NCBI GenBank assembly: GCA_023662725.1 | Contig: JAMPIL010000001.1 | Coordinates: 1,381,563 to 1,445,562 of the forward strand | Length of the DNA stretch: 64,000 bases | Direction of reading: 5' to 3' | From: Ruminococcus flavefaciens | GTDB lineage: Bacteria; Bacillota; Clostridia; Oscillospirales; Ruminococcaceae | Shown here: positions 51,453-60,393 of the stretch, in pieces | How positions within the stretch are numbered: position 1 is the stretch's first letter | Layout of the letters: every line of letters starts with the position of its first letter | The notes under the pieces: generated by a model | Database searches by the model: none | The model's input: only the letters and a program-made list of their open reading frames with translations | Told to the model about the DNA's origin: nothing | Made by a program: the position numbers and the translations under genes

Positions 51453-52157
51453 TTGAACAAGATAGATGAAAGATACGAACAGGTCTATAAACGGTGTATA
51501 GAATTATTTCCCGATATGAGGCCGATTGTCAACAAAATACGTAAGATTCAGCCTCCCCAAACTCGGGAATGCGGAATCTTATTGGAAAAATTATTCGCAG
51601 GCGACAAGGCGGCAGCAAAAAGACTTGTCGAAATGTACCTGAGAAACGCTCTCCGCATTTCTCTCGAAGTGGCGGAGAAGTTTTCCATGCCTTTGGACGA
51701 AATCTTCTCCGAAACGGTTATGGGACTGACTGAAGCCCTGCACAAAAAGAGCAATGCAACAAATTATTTGACGTATATCACCCACAAAATGAGTTCGAAA
51801 GCGCTTAAGTATGTCCGCAGAAACAAAAAGCAATTCTTGTCGTATGAGGAATACTGCGAAAGAATCAAGGACAAAGCCTACTACGACGGCGAAAGACTGA
51901 TGATACAACGGATATATCTCCAGCAGCTCAACAAGGTGCTGGACGAAGCAATGCGCTCATGGATAATGGACGACAGGAGCGTTAAAATTCTTAGTCTGCG
52001 ATTCGGAATCGGAATCTATACGAAGCATTCCTACAAGGAAATCGCCGATTTGTACGGCACGGACGTCAAGCGAATTCGTTTCATCGAAAGACGTGCTTTG
52101 CATAAATTAAAAGTTATTTATAATATCTCTGATGAACTCGAAAAATTTTTAGAATAG
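51453..52157 (+). CDS. Sigma-70-like RNA polymerase sigma factor
   Basis: A 234-residue protein with a sigma region 2-like segment (about 75-130; AKRLVEMYLRNALRISLEVAEKF...LDEIFSETVMGLTEAL) and a C-terminal region 4 helix-turn-helix (about 170-225; SLRFGIGIYTKHSYKEIADLYGTDVKRIRFIERRALHKLK). TTG start with AAAGGAG upstream. It is shorter than a primary sigma factor and lacks region 1, so an alternative or element-linked factor. Its regulon cannot be guessed; the next genes are sporulation genes but separated by their own gap. Confidence 0.75.
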   Translation: MNKIDERYEQVYKRCIELFPDMRPIVNKIRKIQPPQTRECGILLEKLFAGDKAAAKRLVEMYLRNALRISLEVAEKFSMPLDEIFSETVMGLTEALHKKSNATNYLTYITHKMSSKALKYVRRNKKQFLSYEEYCERIKDKAYYDGERLMIQRIYLQQLNKVLDEAMRSWIMDDRSVKILSLRFGIGIYTKHSYKEIADLYGTDVKRIRFIERRALHKLKVIYNISDELEKFLE

Positions 52158-52224
52158 TTTGCGTCATATTTTACTTTCCTCACGAATATAATAGACCATA
52201 ATCAAAATTTCGGAGGATAAATAT

Positions 52225-52503
52225 ATGCAGGATAAAACAATTAAACAAAACCATAATCTTATTCTTGAAAACCGCAAAAACCTCAGTATTTCGGGAATAA
52301 CCGACGTTGACAGCTTCGACGAAAAGGCGATTTGTCTTTATACCGAAATGGGCGAGCTTACCATTCAGGGACGTGACCTCCACATCGACTCGATGAGCGT
52401 CGATACTGGAAATATGACCATAACCGGCGATATCTGGGCGATAGTCTACGGCGACCGTGACAGAAAAGGTCCAATTTCAGCCCTGGGGAGATTATTCCGA
52501 TGA
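52225..52503 (+). CDS. yabP: Sporulation protein YabP
   Basis: The 92-residue YabP/YqfC-family spore protein (HNLILENRKNLSISGITDVDSFDEKAICLYTEMGELTIQG) is known from Bacillus to be needed for spore formation and to act with YabQ. TCGGAGG precedes the ATG. Its stop overlaps the yabQ start by 4 bases (ATGA), so they are coupled. Confidence 0.9.
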   Translation: MQDKTIKQNHNLILENRKNLSISGITDVDSFDEKAICLYTEMGELTIQGRDLHIDSMSVDTGNMTITGDIWAIVYGDRDRKGPISALGRLFR

Positions 52504-53048
52504 ACGTTCCGGAGACGTTTTTCTCGATAAACGAGGAGCTTATCCTCTTCGGCATCTCATGCGTTTTCGGTCTGCTTATAGGCGTTTGCTACGACGTTTT
52601 CAGGACGGCAAGAGTCATTTTTCCGCATAACAAATGGCTTGTCTGCATAGAAGATATTGTTTTTCTGATTTTATACTGCATTTTTCTCTCGTCCTTTGCT
52701 TCCGCCGCCTCAAGAGGTGAACTGCGATTGTATTTCGTTATAGGAAACGCTATCGGTTTCACGCTCTATCTTATGACCGTCGGCAGCATTGTTATACGCA
52801 CTATGAAAAAGCTCTTTTACATAGTTAAAAAAGTTGTTTTTGTCATTTTTTATCCCTTTATACGCTTTTATGCATTTATAAGTAAAAAAGCAGCATCAAA
52901 ATTTGTGGGATGTTCCAAAGTTATTGTAAAGTGTTTTAAAAAAGTGAGAATTCTCTTGCTAAAACCACATCAGTTGTTGTATAATAAAAGGGAAAATAAA
53001 AAGAGAAAGAACGTGAAAAGCGTTGCCAAAAAGGTCAAAACAGGATAA
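52500..53048 (+). CDS. yabQ: Spore cortex protein YabQ
   Basis: The 182-residue membrane protein has an N-terminal region with four hydrophobic segments (about 15-125; ELILFGISCVFGLLIGVCYDVFRTARV is the family start). A basic C-terminal tail follows. In Bacillus YabQ sits in the forespore envelope and is needed for cortex formation. The tail overlaps the start of the divIC-like gene by 26 bases. Confidence 0.9.
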   Translation: MNVPETFFSINEELILFGISCVFGLLIGVCYDVFRTARVIFPHNKWLVCIEDIVFLILYCIFLSSFASAASRGELRLYFVIGNAIGFTLYLMTVGSIVIRTMKKLFYIVKKVVFVIFYPFIRFYAFISKKAASKFVGCSKVIVKCFKKVRILLLKPHQLLYNKRENKKRKNVKSVAKKVKTG

Positions 53049-53328
53049 AAAAGGACTGTTCAACAGAGCTCTTATAAAGGCTCTGGCTGCCGCTTTTGTT
53101 ATAGGCTGCATTGTCACTATTTATGCAACCGAAAGAGACAGAGCCGCAAAAGAAAGAGAACTGGCTTCAATTCAGAGCAAAATCAATACATACGAGCTTG
53201 AAAATGCTGATTTGCAGCGAATTCTCGACAGCGATGATATGTCTGATTATATTGAAAAAATCGCTGTTGAAGAACGTGGTTATGCATATCCTGATGAACG
53301 CAGATTCTACGATACATCAAGGGATTAA
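53023..53328 (+). CDS. divIC: FtsB/DivIC-type septum initiator
   Basis: A 101-residue single-pass membrane protein: basic cytoplasmic N-terminus, one helix (about 17-36), a coiled coil (about 40-68; ERDRAAKERELASIQSKINTYELENADLQRIL) and the conserved YIEKIAVEERGYAYPDER end. It is part of the FtsL-FtsB(DivIC)-DivIB division complex. The start is the TTG at 53023, inside yabQ in another frame; the ribosome site is weak, so coupling with yabQ is likely. The yabP-yabQ-divIC-yabR order matches Bacillus. Confidence 0.88.
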   Translation: MPKRSKQDKKGLFNRALIKALAAAFVIGCIVTIYATERDRAAKERELASIQSKINTYELENADLQRILDSDDMSDYIEKIAVEERGYAYPDERRFYDTSRD

Positions 53329-53351
53329 TTTTAAAGGAGTTATATATACAT

Positions 53352-53798
53352 ATGCAGGAGCTGGAAATTGGTAAAATCTATACGGGTAAGGTTAAGGGAA
53401 TCACGCAGTACGGCGCTTTTGTCGATATCGACGGCGGCGGAACAGGTATGGTTCACATTTCGGAAATCGCTAACACCTATGTAAGCGAGATTCGTGAGCA
53501 TCTTACCGAAAATCAGGAAGTTAAGGTCAAAGTTATCGGTGTGAACGAAGCCGGAAAGGTCAGCCTTTCCATTAAAAAAGCTGTCGATAATCCGAATCCG
53601 CCTCAGCAGAGACACAGACGTCAGAATGACGGCGGTCAGAATCGCTCGAAGCCCAATGTTTGGGAGCCGAAAAAGCAAGCACCTATTTCAGAATTGTCTT
53701 TCGAGGATATGATGTCACGCTTTAAACAAACGAGTGAGGAGCGTATGTGCGATCTTAAAAGAAGTACCGACCGCAAAAATGGTACCAGAAGAAAGTAA
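53352..53798 (+). CDS. yabR: S1 RNA-binding protein, YabR type
   Basis: The 148-residue protein has one S1 domain (about 1-75; LEIGKIYTGKVKGITQYGAFVDIDGGGTGMVHISEIA...VKVKVIGVNEAGKVSLSIKKA). A low-complexity, glutamine/arginine-rich linker and a C-terminal SFEDMMSRFKQTSEERM...DRKNGTRRK helix follow, as in Firmicutes YabR (general stress protein 13 relatives). It probably binds RNA or ribosomes. AAAGGAG lies 12 bases before the ATG. Confidence 0.88.
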   Translation: MQELEIGKIYTGKVKGITQYGAFVDIDGGGTGMVHISEIANTYVSEIREHLTENQEVKVKVIGVNEAGKVSLSIKKAVDNPNPPQQRHRRQNDGGQNRSKPNVWEPKKQAPISELSFEDMMSRFKQTSEERMCDLKRSTDRKNGTRRK

Positions 53799-53817
53799 AT
53801 CAATTGTAATTTTAATG

Positions 53818-53846
53818 CCATCCTCTTTCTGGGGATGTTTTTTTTT
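53818..53846 (+). terminator. Terminator of the yabP-yabR operon
   Basis: CATCC (53819-53823) pairs with GGATG (53833-53837), followed by nine T. Confidence 0.75.
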
Positions 53847-53936
53847 CCTTAGTTGTTATATTTTTTCAAAACAATATTGATTTTGTTGTAGTTTATTGTG
53901 ATATATTACAAATATTATTTTTTTCTCATTTTTCTA

Positions 53937-53965
53937 TTGACATTTCTCTTTTTTTGTATTATAAT
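53937..53965 (+). promoter_or_regulatory. Strong promoter of the tRNA pair
   Basis: TTGACA (53937-53942), 17-base spacer, TATAAT (53960-53965): exact consensus, as expected for stable RNA. Confidence 0.85.
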
Positions 53966-54007
53966 AATTAAGTCGTAAGCGATTAGTAATAAGAGCGGCA
54001 CAATAAT

Positions 54008-54084
54008 GGCGGCATAGCTCAGTTGGCTAGAGTACTCGGTTCATACCCGATTGGTCGTTGGTTCAAATCCTACTGCCGCTACCA
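54008..54084 (+). tRNA. tRNA-Met (anticodon CAU)
   Basis: 77 bases with encoded CCA. The 7-bp acceptor stem closes with a G-U pair (GGCGGCA with TGCCGCT), the anticodon loop is GTTCATACC, and the T loop is GTTCAAATCC. Similar to elongator tRNA-Met of Firmicutes rather than initiator (first pair present). Confidence 0.92.
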
Positions 54085-54089
54085 TTTAC

Positions 54090-54164
54090 GGCCCGTTGGT
54101 CAAGAGGTTAAGACATCGCCCTTTCACGGCGGAATCATGGGTTCAATTCCCGTACGGGTCACCA
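54090..54164 (+). tRNA. tRNA-Glu (anticodon UUC)
   Basis: 75 bases with encoded CCA. Acceptor GGCCCGT with ACGGGTC, anticodon loop CCTTTCACG, T loop GTTCAATTCC. It is 5 bases after tRNA-Met and co-transcribed with it. Confidence 0.93.
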
Positions 54165-54173
54165 TTCAACATT

Positions 54174-54210
54174 CCCATAAATGTTTAAGCATTTGTGGGT
54201 TTTGTTTTTG
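54174..54210 (+). terminator. Terminator of the tRNA pair
   Basis: CCCATAAATG (54174-54183) pairs with CATTTGTGGG (54190-54199), then TTTTGTTTTTG. Confidence 0.9.
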
Positions 54211-54255
54211 TATGGAAATACCGACTCTCTTTTTTTGAAATCACTCTTTATGTAT

Positions 54256-54284
54256 ACCACAGGAGCTCTCCTGTGGTCTTTTTT
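54256..54284 (+). terminator. Second terminator hairpin after the tRNA pair
   Basis: ACCACAGGA (54256-54264) pairs with TCCTGTGGT (54269-54277), followed by CTTTTTT. No gene lies between it and the previous terminator; it may be a back-up. Confidence 0.8.
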
Positions 54285-54339
54285 ATCTAAGTCCAGGGAT
54301 TTTGCAATCAGAAAATATAGGATTTGCTTTCATATAACA

Positions 54340-54380
54340 AAGAGGCGCCTAACACTTTGATTCGTTACGCACCTCTTTGA
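54340..54380 (-). terminator. Terminator-like hairpin of the ABC exporter operon
   Basis: AAAGAGG...TAAC pairs imperfectly with GTTACGCACCTCTTT; one arm carries the AGGTGCGTAACGAA motif seen elsewhere. It lies 13 bases after the permease stop on the minus strand. Confidence 0.6.
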
Positions 54381-54392
54381 AAATGACATATT

Positions 54393-55196
54393 TTACGATC
54401 CAGTTCCGCTGTATTTCAATGCACCGTGCATCCAGAATTTATAGCTTATCCAGAAGAATATCACACCAATCAGCGGTGACAGCCACGACAGAAGCGGTAT
54501 TTCATCAGGACGCAGTATTACAATACTCGGATAGTAAGCAATAAATGCGATTGGCATTACAAATGTAAATATAAATCGAAATACCGGACTGAAAATTGTA
54601 ATCGGATATTTTGCATAATCCTTGAATCTTGTTACGAGGTCAAGAACATAAAACGAATTCTGAATCCAGAAACAGGTCGCTGCCGCCGCATTCTGAAGAG
54701 CGATCATAATCAGCGAGGCGGTAATCAGAAATATAATAAGCTTCAGCAACATGATCGGTGTAAATTCAAGTCCCAGCTTGCTCCATGAATAGGCAATCGT
54801 GCCGATACCGAATGCGAACTGTCCAAGTCCTTTGATGTCAAAAACTTCAGATTGATAGTAGAAAAACAGGTTGATTGGACGGAAGCAGTATTTGACGAAA
54901 TCGCCGGAATATACATACATTCTCAAGCTCCAGTTATTATCAAAAAAGCACTGAACCGGTGTTAACGAAACAAGCGAAAAGCCGTACAGGAACAGCATTT
55001 CGTAATAGCTCCAACCGTTAATTGACGGAAAACTGCGAAATAATATCCAGAAACTTACAAATCCTGCAATATTAGTGAAAATCATGCCGATAGTGGAAAT
55101 AATAAAATCTGCACGATAGCTCATTTTACTCTTTAAATCCTGTGCGAGAATTTTTCCGTATATCCGCAGATAGAAACCTAAACCTTTCCTTTTCAT
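54393..55196 (-). CDS. ABC-2 type exporter permease, second subunit
   Basis: The 267-residue membrane protein has six helices of the ABC-2/DUF990 group (KMSYRADFIISTIGMIFTNIAGFVSFWILFRSF; YSGDFVKYCFRPINLFFYY). It is last in the three-gene operon, 3 bases after the first permease, and would form a heterodimeric channel with it. Substrate unknown. Confidence 0.85.
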   Translation of the reverse strand: MKRKGLGFYLRIYGKILAQDLKSKMSYRADFIISTIGMIFTNIAGFVSFWILFRSFPSINGWSYYEMLFLYGFSLVSLTPVQCFFDNNWSLRMYVYSGDFVKYCFRPINLFFYYQSEVFDIKGLGQFAFGIGTIAYSWSKLGLEFTPIMLLKLIIFLITASLIMIALQNAAAATCFWIQNSFYVLDLVTRFKDYAKYPITIFSPVFRFIFTFVMPIAFIAYYPSIVILRPDEIPLLSWLSPLIGVIFFWISYKFWMHGALKYSGTGS

Positions 55197-55199
55197 AAC

Positions 55200-56003
55200 T
55201 CAGCCTCCATTCACGGTAATCTGCCTCAGCGATACTTTCCAGAAAAGTTTGCTGAGAATTGTCATAACAATACACCAGAAAAGCTGTATGCCAAGCGTTG
55301 TAAGAAGAGTCAGCGGCTGAGGACTTCCGTCCAGAAGAACGGAAAGCGGCGCATTGTATATTGACTGAAACGGCAGATAATATGTAATGGTTTTCAAAGG
55401 TTCAGGAAAAAAGGCAATCGGAATTGTTGCACCCGACAAAAGCATAACAATTACCTGCTTCATGATGTTGATACCCCATATAGACTCGGTATAAAGGCAG
55501 ATAGTTCCCACAAGAAAATCTATGCTGTAATTGATAGAAACTGCCATAATAACAGAAACCACGAAAAACAGCAGATTAAGTCCTAAGTGTATTGCTCCGT
55601 GCGTAACGGCTGCCACAACGATGAATGTAGGGAGAAATGTGAAGAAAAACTGCGTTACAAACGAACCTGAGTACGACCAGAACATATACTTTCGGTATTC
55701 CATAGGTTTAAGCAGGTCAAGTGCAATTTTTCCCGATTGAATGCCACGTCCCATTTCCCATACAATATACATTTCCATAAAGTTGAAAAGCGCCGTTGCC
55801 AGTACCAGATAGATAAGCGTATCGGAGAATGTCATGCCGTTCACAATATCCGTTCCGACAGAGGCGTAGATCGCTTTCCACAGGAAATAGACCACGATCA
55901 GATACAGGAGATTTCCTGCAACTATAACAAGCGTTCCAAGACGGAATTGCAAAGACTCGATAATGCCTGCACGGGTAAGGGTGAGAAATTTTTTCAGCTT
56001 CAT
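55200..56003 (-). CDS. ABC-2 type exporter permease, first subunit
   Basis: The 267-residue membrane protein has six helices (RAGIIESLQFRLGTLVIVAGNLLYLIVVYFLWKAIY; GRGIQSGKIALDLLKPMEYRKYMF). The LLKPM segment is the cytoplasmic coupling helix typical of this permease pair. It overlaps the ATPase gene by 4 bases (ATGA). Confidence 0.87.
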   Translation of the reverse strand: MKLKKFLTLTRAGIIESLQFRLGTLVIVAGNLLYLIVVYFLWKAIYASVGTDIVNGMTFSDTLIYLVLATALFNFMEMYIVWEMGRGIQSGKIALDLLKPMEYRKYMFWSYSGSFVTQFFFTFLPTFIVVAAVTHGAIHLGLNLLFFVVSVIMAVSINYSIDFLVGTICLYTESIWGINIMKQVIVMLLSGATIPIAFFPEPLKTITYYLPFQSIYNAPLSVLLDGSPQPLTLLTTLGIQLFWCIVMTILSKLFWKVSLRQITVNGG

Positions 56004-57001
56004 TGCACACCCTCCTCGTATATTTTTTTGATAACCTCCTCTGTGGAAATCTCCTCAAGCTGCATATCACGTATTTCATAAGACTTCTGAAGCTGATTAA
56101 GAACCTCCATCACTTTTGATTTTTCCTCGTCAACCAAAATGGAAATCCATTCGTCATCAGCAGAAATACTGAAATGAGGAAGTCCCTTCCGTATCTTCTC
56201 CGCAAGATTTTGCAAATCACCATCAATGCGGATTTTCAGTGTTCTGTAAGAGCCGAAGAAGCCTTTGAGATGTTCGATATCGTTATCGTAGAGCATTTTG
56301 CCCTTGTCGATGATAACGATCCTTTGGCATAGTGCGTCCACATCGCCCATATCATGGGTAGTGAGAATAACTGTTGTATTCTTTTCCTTGTTCAGAGCGT
56401 GAATGAGCGTGCGTATCTTCGCCTTCATGGAAACGTCAAGACCTATAGTCGGCTCATCCAGAAAAACAATTTTCGGATTATGCAGAAACGCCGCAAGAAT
56501 ATCGCTGAGTGTGCGCTGTCCGAGAGACATCTGACGTACAGGCTTATGCAGTAAGGGCTCAATATCCACAAGTGATTTGTAGAGGGCTATCATATTGTCG
56601 TAATCTTCATCGCTGACGCCATAGATATCCTTGAGAATCCGGAACGATTCGACCAGCGGAAGCGCCCACCAGAGCTGTGAACGCTGTCCGAATACAACAC
56701 CGATTTTCTGTGCGTTCTTTGTCCTGTTATGATATGGGATATTGCCTCCTACCAGAATTTCTCCCGAAGTAGGTTCAAGAATGCCCGTCATCATTTTGAT
56801 CGTAGTGGATTTTCCTGCGCCGTTAGGTCCCAGGTAACCAACAATTTCGCCCTGCTGAATATTCATACTGATATTGTCCACAGCACGGACGATTTTATAG
56901 TCCCTTGAAAACAGGTCTTTCAGACTGCCTTTCAATCCTTCACGGCGGTTAAGTACCTTGAATTCCTTTGTGATATTTTTGATCTCGATAACATTTGCCA
57001 T
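56000..57001 (-). CDS. ABC exporter ATP-binding subunit
   Basis: The 333-residue ATPase has Walker A GPNGAGKST (about 59-67), the signature SLGQRTLSD (in place of LSGGQ), Walker B KIVFLDEPTIGLD, and H-loop LTTHDMGD. A C-terminal extension (about 240-333) is seen in exporters of this class. It powers the two permeases downstream. The start at 57001 has GTGAGGT upstream; the frame is open 21 codons further but without family similarity. ABC-2 pairs of this type export lipids, glycans or peptides; no neighbour narrows this. Confidence 0.92.
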   Translation of the reverse strand: MANVIEIKNITKEFKVLNRREGLKGSLKDLFSRDYKIVRAVDNISMNIQQGEIVGYLGPNGAGKSTTIKMMTGILEPTSGEILVGGNIPYHNRTKNAQKIGVVFGQRSQLWWALPLVESFRILKDIYGVSDEDYDNMIALYKSLVDIEPLLHKPVRQMSLGQRTLSDILAAFLHNPKIVFLDEPTIGLDVSMKAKIRTLIHALNKEKNTTVILTTHDMGDVDALCQRIVIIDKGKMLYDNDIEHLKGFFGSYRTLKIRIDGDLQNLAEKIRKGLPHFSISADDEWISILVDEEKSKVMEVLNQLQKSYEIRDMQLEEISTEEVIKKIYEEGVQ

Positions 57002-57186
57002 GGTTATTACCTCACTTTCGTGTGAACGGAAGATGAAATTTGGATTTGTCTTATGACAGGACATAAAATCGGTTATTTTAGTATATCATATTAATTGTCC
57101 TGTGTCAAGACAAAACGGGCTTTTGTATTCGTTCTGTAACGAAATATTCGTACGAAAATTTCAGATAACCTTCGGAGCGTGAAAAA

Positions 57187-57426
57187 ATGGCGAGAATTAT
57201 TGACGGTGAAAAAATGAATATGATCGGCAGGCAGGTGAGGAGATTCCGTACCGAACAAAAAATGAGCCAGCAGCAGCTATCGGTAAAGCTGGAAACTATT
57301 GCGGTATATATCTGCCGTGGCTCAATTTCGAGAATAGAGGATCAGACAAGAACTGTGTCTGACATCGAGCTTTGGGGTTTGGCAAAAATTCTTGATAAAC
57401 CAATACAAAGCTTTTTTGAAGATTGA
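57187..57426 (+). CDS. XRE-family regulator
   Basis: A 79-residue helix-turn-helix protein (MIGRQVRRFRTEQKMSQQQLSVKLETIAVYICRGSISRIEDQTRTVSDIELWGLAKIL) with an insert between the recognition helices typical of a clostridial subgroup. It is divergent from the ABC operon and converges on YgjP. It may regulate the ABC operon; no operator is obvious. Confidence 0.82.
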   Translation: MARIIDGEKMNMIGRQVRRFRTEQKMSQQQLSVKLETIAVYICRGSISRIEDQTRTVSDIELWGLAKILDKPIQSFFED

Positions 57427-57445
57427 ATACATTACTGAAAGTTAA

Positions 57446-57480
57446 GAAAACACCGCACGATCTTTGTGCGGTGTTTTCTA
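57446..57480. terminator. Bidirectional terminator
   Basis: 13-bp perfect stem GAAAACACCGCAC (57446-57458) with GTGCGGTGTTTTC (57466-57478), between the XRE and YgjP genes. Confidence 0.9.
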
Positions 57481-58206
57481 TATGATCGCTGTTTTTTCCA
57501 GAAGTTCTTTTCGTTCCCTCCAGTCGGGAAGCATTATCTGTAATAATGAATAAAACTGTTTTGAATGATTGGGTTGGATAAAGTGACAGAATTCATGGCA
57601 AACAACATATTCAATACAGTTTCTCGGAGCTTCTATCAGACACTTATTCAGCGTTATCACTCCTTTGTACGGATGGCAGCTTCCCCAGCGGGATGTCATG
57701 TTTCGTAATTTCAGCTGTGGAAATTCTACATTATACGGAATAAATTTCTTGTGTACTTCCCTCATTATCCCTGTAAAAATTGTTTCACACTGCTCATTAA
57801 GCCATGAATTCAGCAGATTCTTTTTTCGATTGTAATATTCGGGACGTTTTACATGGAGATACACGTATACTCCGTCGCAGCTGACATACTCCAGAGCGTC
57901 TTTAACTACGTTTATACGCATATTTTTGCCAAGAAGCGTTACATTTTCTCCGCTTACATACTGCATTTCCGATTTTGGAACATCATTCTGGTTAAAATGA
58001 TTGAGTGCATTCTGAATATAACTGCATTTGCTTATAACAAAAGTATCCACAATTTCTTTAGGTACATTTCGTGGAGCTGAAACGCATATATCTCCGTTAT
58101 GTTTTATTCTGAGATTTATATTCTTTACGTTTTTAAGCTCGAAGGTATACGATATTTCTCCGCAGGCGGTCTGAACTTTTCTTGTTTCCGTTAATACCGC
58201 TTTCAT
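57478..58206 (-). CDS. YgjP-type (DUF45) zinc metalloprotease
   Basis: A 242-residue SprT/WLM-like metal-dependent protein with the zinc motif HEFCH (204-208), a further His in NHSKQFY, and the family's TSRWGSC and ITLNKCL segments. Such genes often trail type I restriction operons. Here the ATG overlaps the hsdR stop by one base, so it was translated with hsdR. It is probably still intact, although its operon has lost its centre. Confidence 0.87.
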   Translation of the reverse strand: MKAVLTETRKVQTACGEISYTFELKNVKNINLRIKHNGDICVSAPRNVPKEIVDTFVISKCSYIQNALNHFNQNDVPKSEMQYVSGENVTLLGKNMRINVVKDALEYVSCDGVYVYLHVKRPEYYNRKKNLLNSWLNEQCETIFTGIMREVHKKFIPYNVEFPQLKLRNMTSRWGSCHPYKGVITLNKCLIEAPRNCIEYVVCHEFCHFIQPNHSKQFYSLLQIMLPDWRERKELLEKTAII

Positions 58207-59131
58207 CAGAACCTCCTGAGCGCAATAGTTTTTACATTATCAATTATCTTATCCATTGTTTCAAAATTTAGATTCCAGCCGTTATTGTCGCTGTAATCAT
58301 AAAGCAAATTATCAAGGGCATGGGAAATTTTTTTGTGAATGTCAATATTGGAAGTCCAGTCTATTTTACTGAATCCTCTGATAATGTCCGTTATATCGGC
58401 AGACAGACCGGCAACTGTATCCCTGTTCTCAGCGAGTGGGACGATTTCATCAAGTATAGCTGAAATCACACCATAGAAAGCCTGTGCATGAACGTTATTT
58501 TTAATTCTGTCGGGATACGTAAGTTCAGTTTTTCCGCTTCGATACTCTTCCATTATCTTTGTCATTTTAGCAAGATATTCCGCCTCGCTTATTACTTGTT
58601 TTTTATACAGCTCAAGAGTCTCTTTGATCTTCTTTGAAAAATTATCATAATAAGCAGGGTTTTCATCGTATTTTTCAGATATGCTCTTGGTCATTCTTGA
58701 ACGTATAGCGTCCGCCTTTGCTCTTGCAGAACCAAGTTCATTAAGCTGTTTTTCAAGTCCTTCGGAATCAAGAATATCAACAGGCGCTGCAATTATTTTA
58801 AGTCCTGTAACGGAAAGGTTCTGGTCAAGAAGATTCTGCATTATCGGTTCATATTCCTTATTGTCAATAGCGTCTGCATAGCGAAGCTTCACAGATTTTC
58901 TAATCTTAGAGAACATAATGAACTCCGACTTATATCTGCTTATTTCATCACCGGAAACAGCTTCGTAAGCTTTTTCGGAGTTTACAACAATAGCGAGCGC
59001 TTTTCCAAATTTGCAAAGACGATCGTAAAAATCCTTCCGAAGCTCTTCATCTTCAAGCCTGTCCTCATATTCATCTATGAGTGGAACGGCAAACTCTCCG
59101 AATCCAGGACAGTTGGATATAACTTCTCTGT
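58206..59131 (-). pseudogene. hsdR: HsdR, C-terminal fragment of a type I restriction subunit
   Basis: About 308 codons match the C-terminal part of HsdR (FGEFAVPLIDEYEDRL, then a helical region DRLCKFGKALAIVVNSEKAYE..., and the DUF3387-like end with KKIKETLELYKKQVISEAEYLAKM). The frame is open upstream of the ATG at 58916 as far as about 59131, where homology stops and a TAA (59133-59135 on the minus strand) follows. The nuclease and motor domains are gone. The right neighbour is foreign sequence, so the fragment is a recombination scar. Confidence 0.82.
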
Positions 59132-59132
59132 C

Positions 59133-60097
59133 TTACGCCAGCAGTATCAATCCGATATAAGGCGTATAGGATTCATTGTTGACGGCGCAGCGAGTATTTC
59201 GCCTGTGCGCAAAAAGGTCAAATGCCCTATTTGTGGTGAGGAAACAGAGCGAGTACAGGATACCACTTTTATTGATGCGTCCGCAGCAGAACTTCAAAAG
59301 ATTAAACGGCATCTATCTGAATTGAGCGATGCACAGCGGAGCGTGGAGCGTCAGCAGGAGGTCATAATTGCAACGATTCGCACGTTGGAGGAAAAGAAGG
59401 ATGCGATCGACACTCTGATTACCGATCAGTTGCAGCCGCAATTATCTTCTTTTGAGGAGAAACTGGAGCAGCAGCTCAAATTGATACGGCTATCAAGCGA
59501 GTTAGAGGTTGTCCGCCAGAATGAAAATCAGTACAGAAGCGAGTTGTTCAGCAAGGAAGCCGAGGAAACACCGGAGCCTCAAAACATAATATCTTTGAGG
59601 ACTATGACTACGATATCATCCACGGTTTTGAAGAAAAGTTAAGAGAGATTCTAAGTTCTTCAAAAATTGGCGGTGCTGCTACAGCCAGACTTAACATGGA
59701 GAACTTCGATATCGAGATTGGTGGATTCAAGAAGTCGGTTTCAATGGGTGGCGGATTCTGCGGAATACTAAACACGATCACTACGCTGGCGATGAGCGCA
59801 TATCTTATCGATCTCGATAGGTATGCGCCTGGTTTCTACGCCGTGGACTCCTCGCTGACACAGCTATCCGAGGCAGAGTTTAAGGAGCAGAGTAACACCA
59901 TAAAGCAGAATTTCATCGAATACCTTATTGCCCATGCACACGAGCGGCAGGTCATCATAGTGGAGCAGACAAAGCGAATGCCTTTCGTTCCTAATGAGGA
60001 TGAAGAAAAAGGCATCCATGTTATTCGTTTCTCCAGAAACAAAGAAGAAGGTCGCTACGGCTTTTTGAACGAAGTTTATAACCCGGAGGATCAATGA
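59133..60097 (+). pseudogene. DUF3732 protein remnant, frameshifted
   Basis: C-terminal part of a DUF3732 coiled-coil ATPase-like protein. The first frame (LRQQYQSDIRR..., KKVKCPICGEETE, long coiled coil, to about 59580) and the second frame (NIFEDYDYDIIHGFEEKLREIL..., SVSMGGGFCGILNTIT, QVIIVEQTKRMPF) join by one frameshift near 59580-59600, in CAAAACATAAT. The N-terminal ATP-binding part is absent; the left edge is the junction with hsdR. Such proteins occur in SMC/Rad50-like defence modules, but this copy is dead. Confidence 0.75.
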
Positions 60098-60140
60098 TTC
60101 TCATTTAATTGCTTTTACGCTCAAAATCAGGAGGCAAACA

Positions 60141-60344
60141 ATGCGTATAAGTTATAACAAATTATGGAAAATGCTGATTGACAAGAATATGAACAAACAT
60201 GACCTCGCAGAAAAAAGCGGTGTGAGTTCAGCCTCCATCGCCAAACTGAGTAAAGGTGCTAACATCACCACAGATGTCTTACTAAAAATATGCGAGGCCA
60301 TGAGTTGCCACATAGAGGATATTCTTGAAACGATTGACGACTGA
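60141..60344 (+). CDS. XRE-family (Cro/YozG-like) regulator, likely controller protein
   Basis: A 67-residue helix-turn-helix protein (MRISYNKLWKMLIDKNMNKHDLAEKSGVSSASIAKLSKGANITTDVLLKICEAMSCHIEDILE). AGGAGG lies upstream of the ATG. It stands 49 bases before the nuclease gene on the same strand, the usual place for a controller that times nuclease expression. Confidence 0.82.
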   Translation: MRISYNKLWKMLIDKNMNKHDLAEKSGVSSASIAKLSKGANITTDVLLKICEAMSCHIEDILETIDD

Positions 60345-60393
60345 CATTGAAATATGGCGCACCCTATATCCAACTATTTATAAGGAGATTCTT

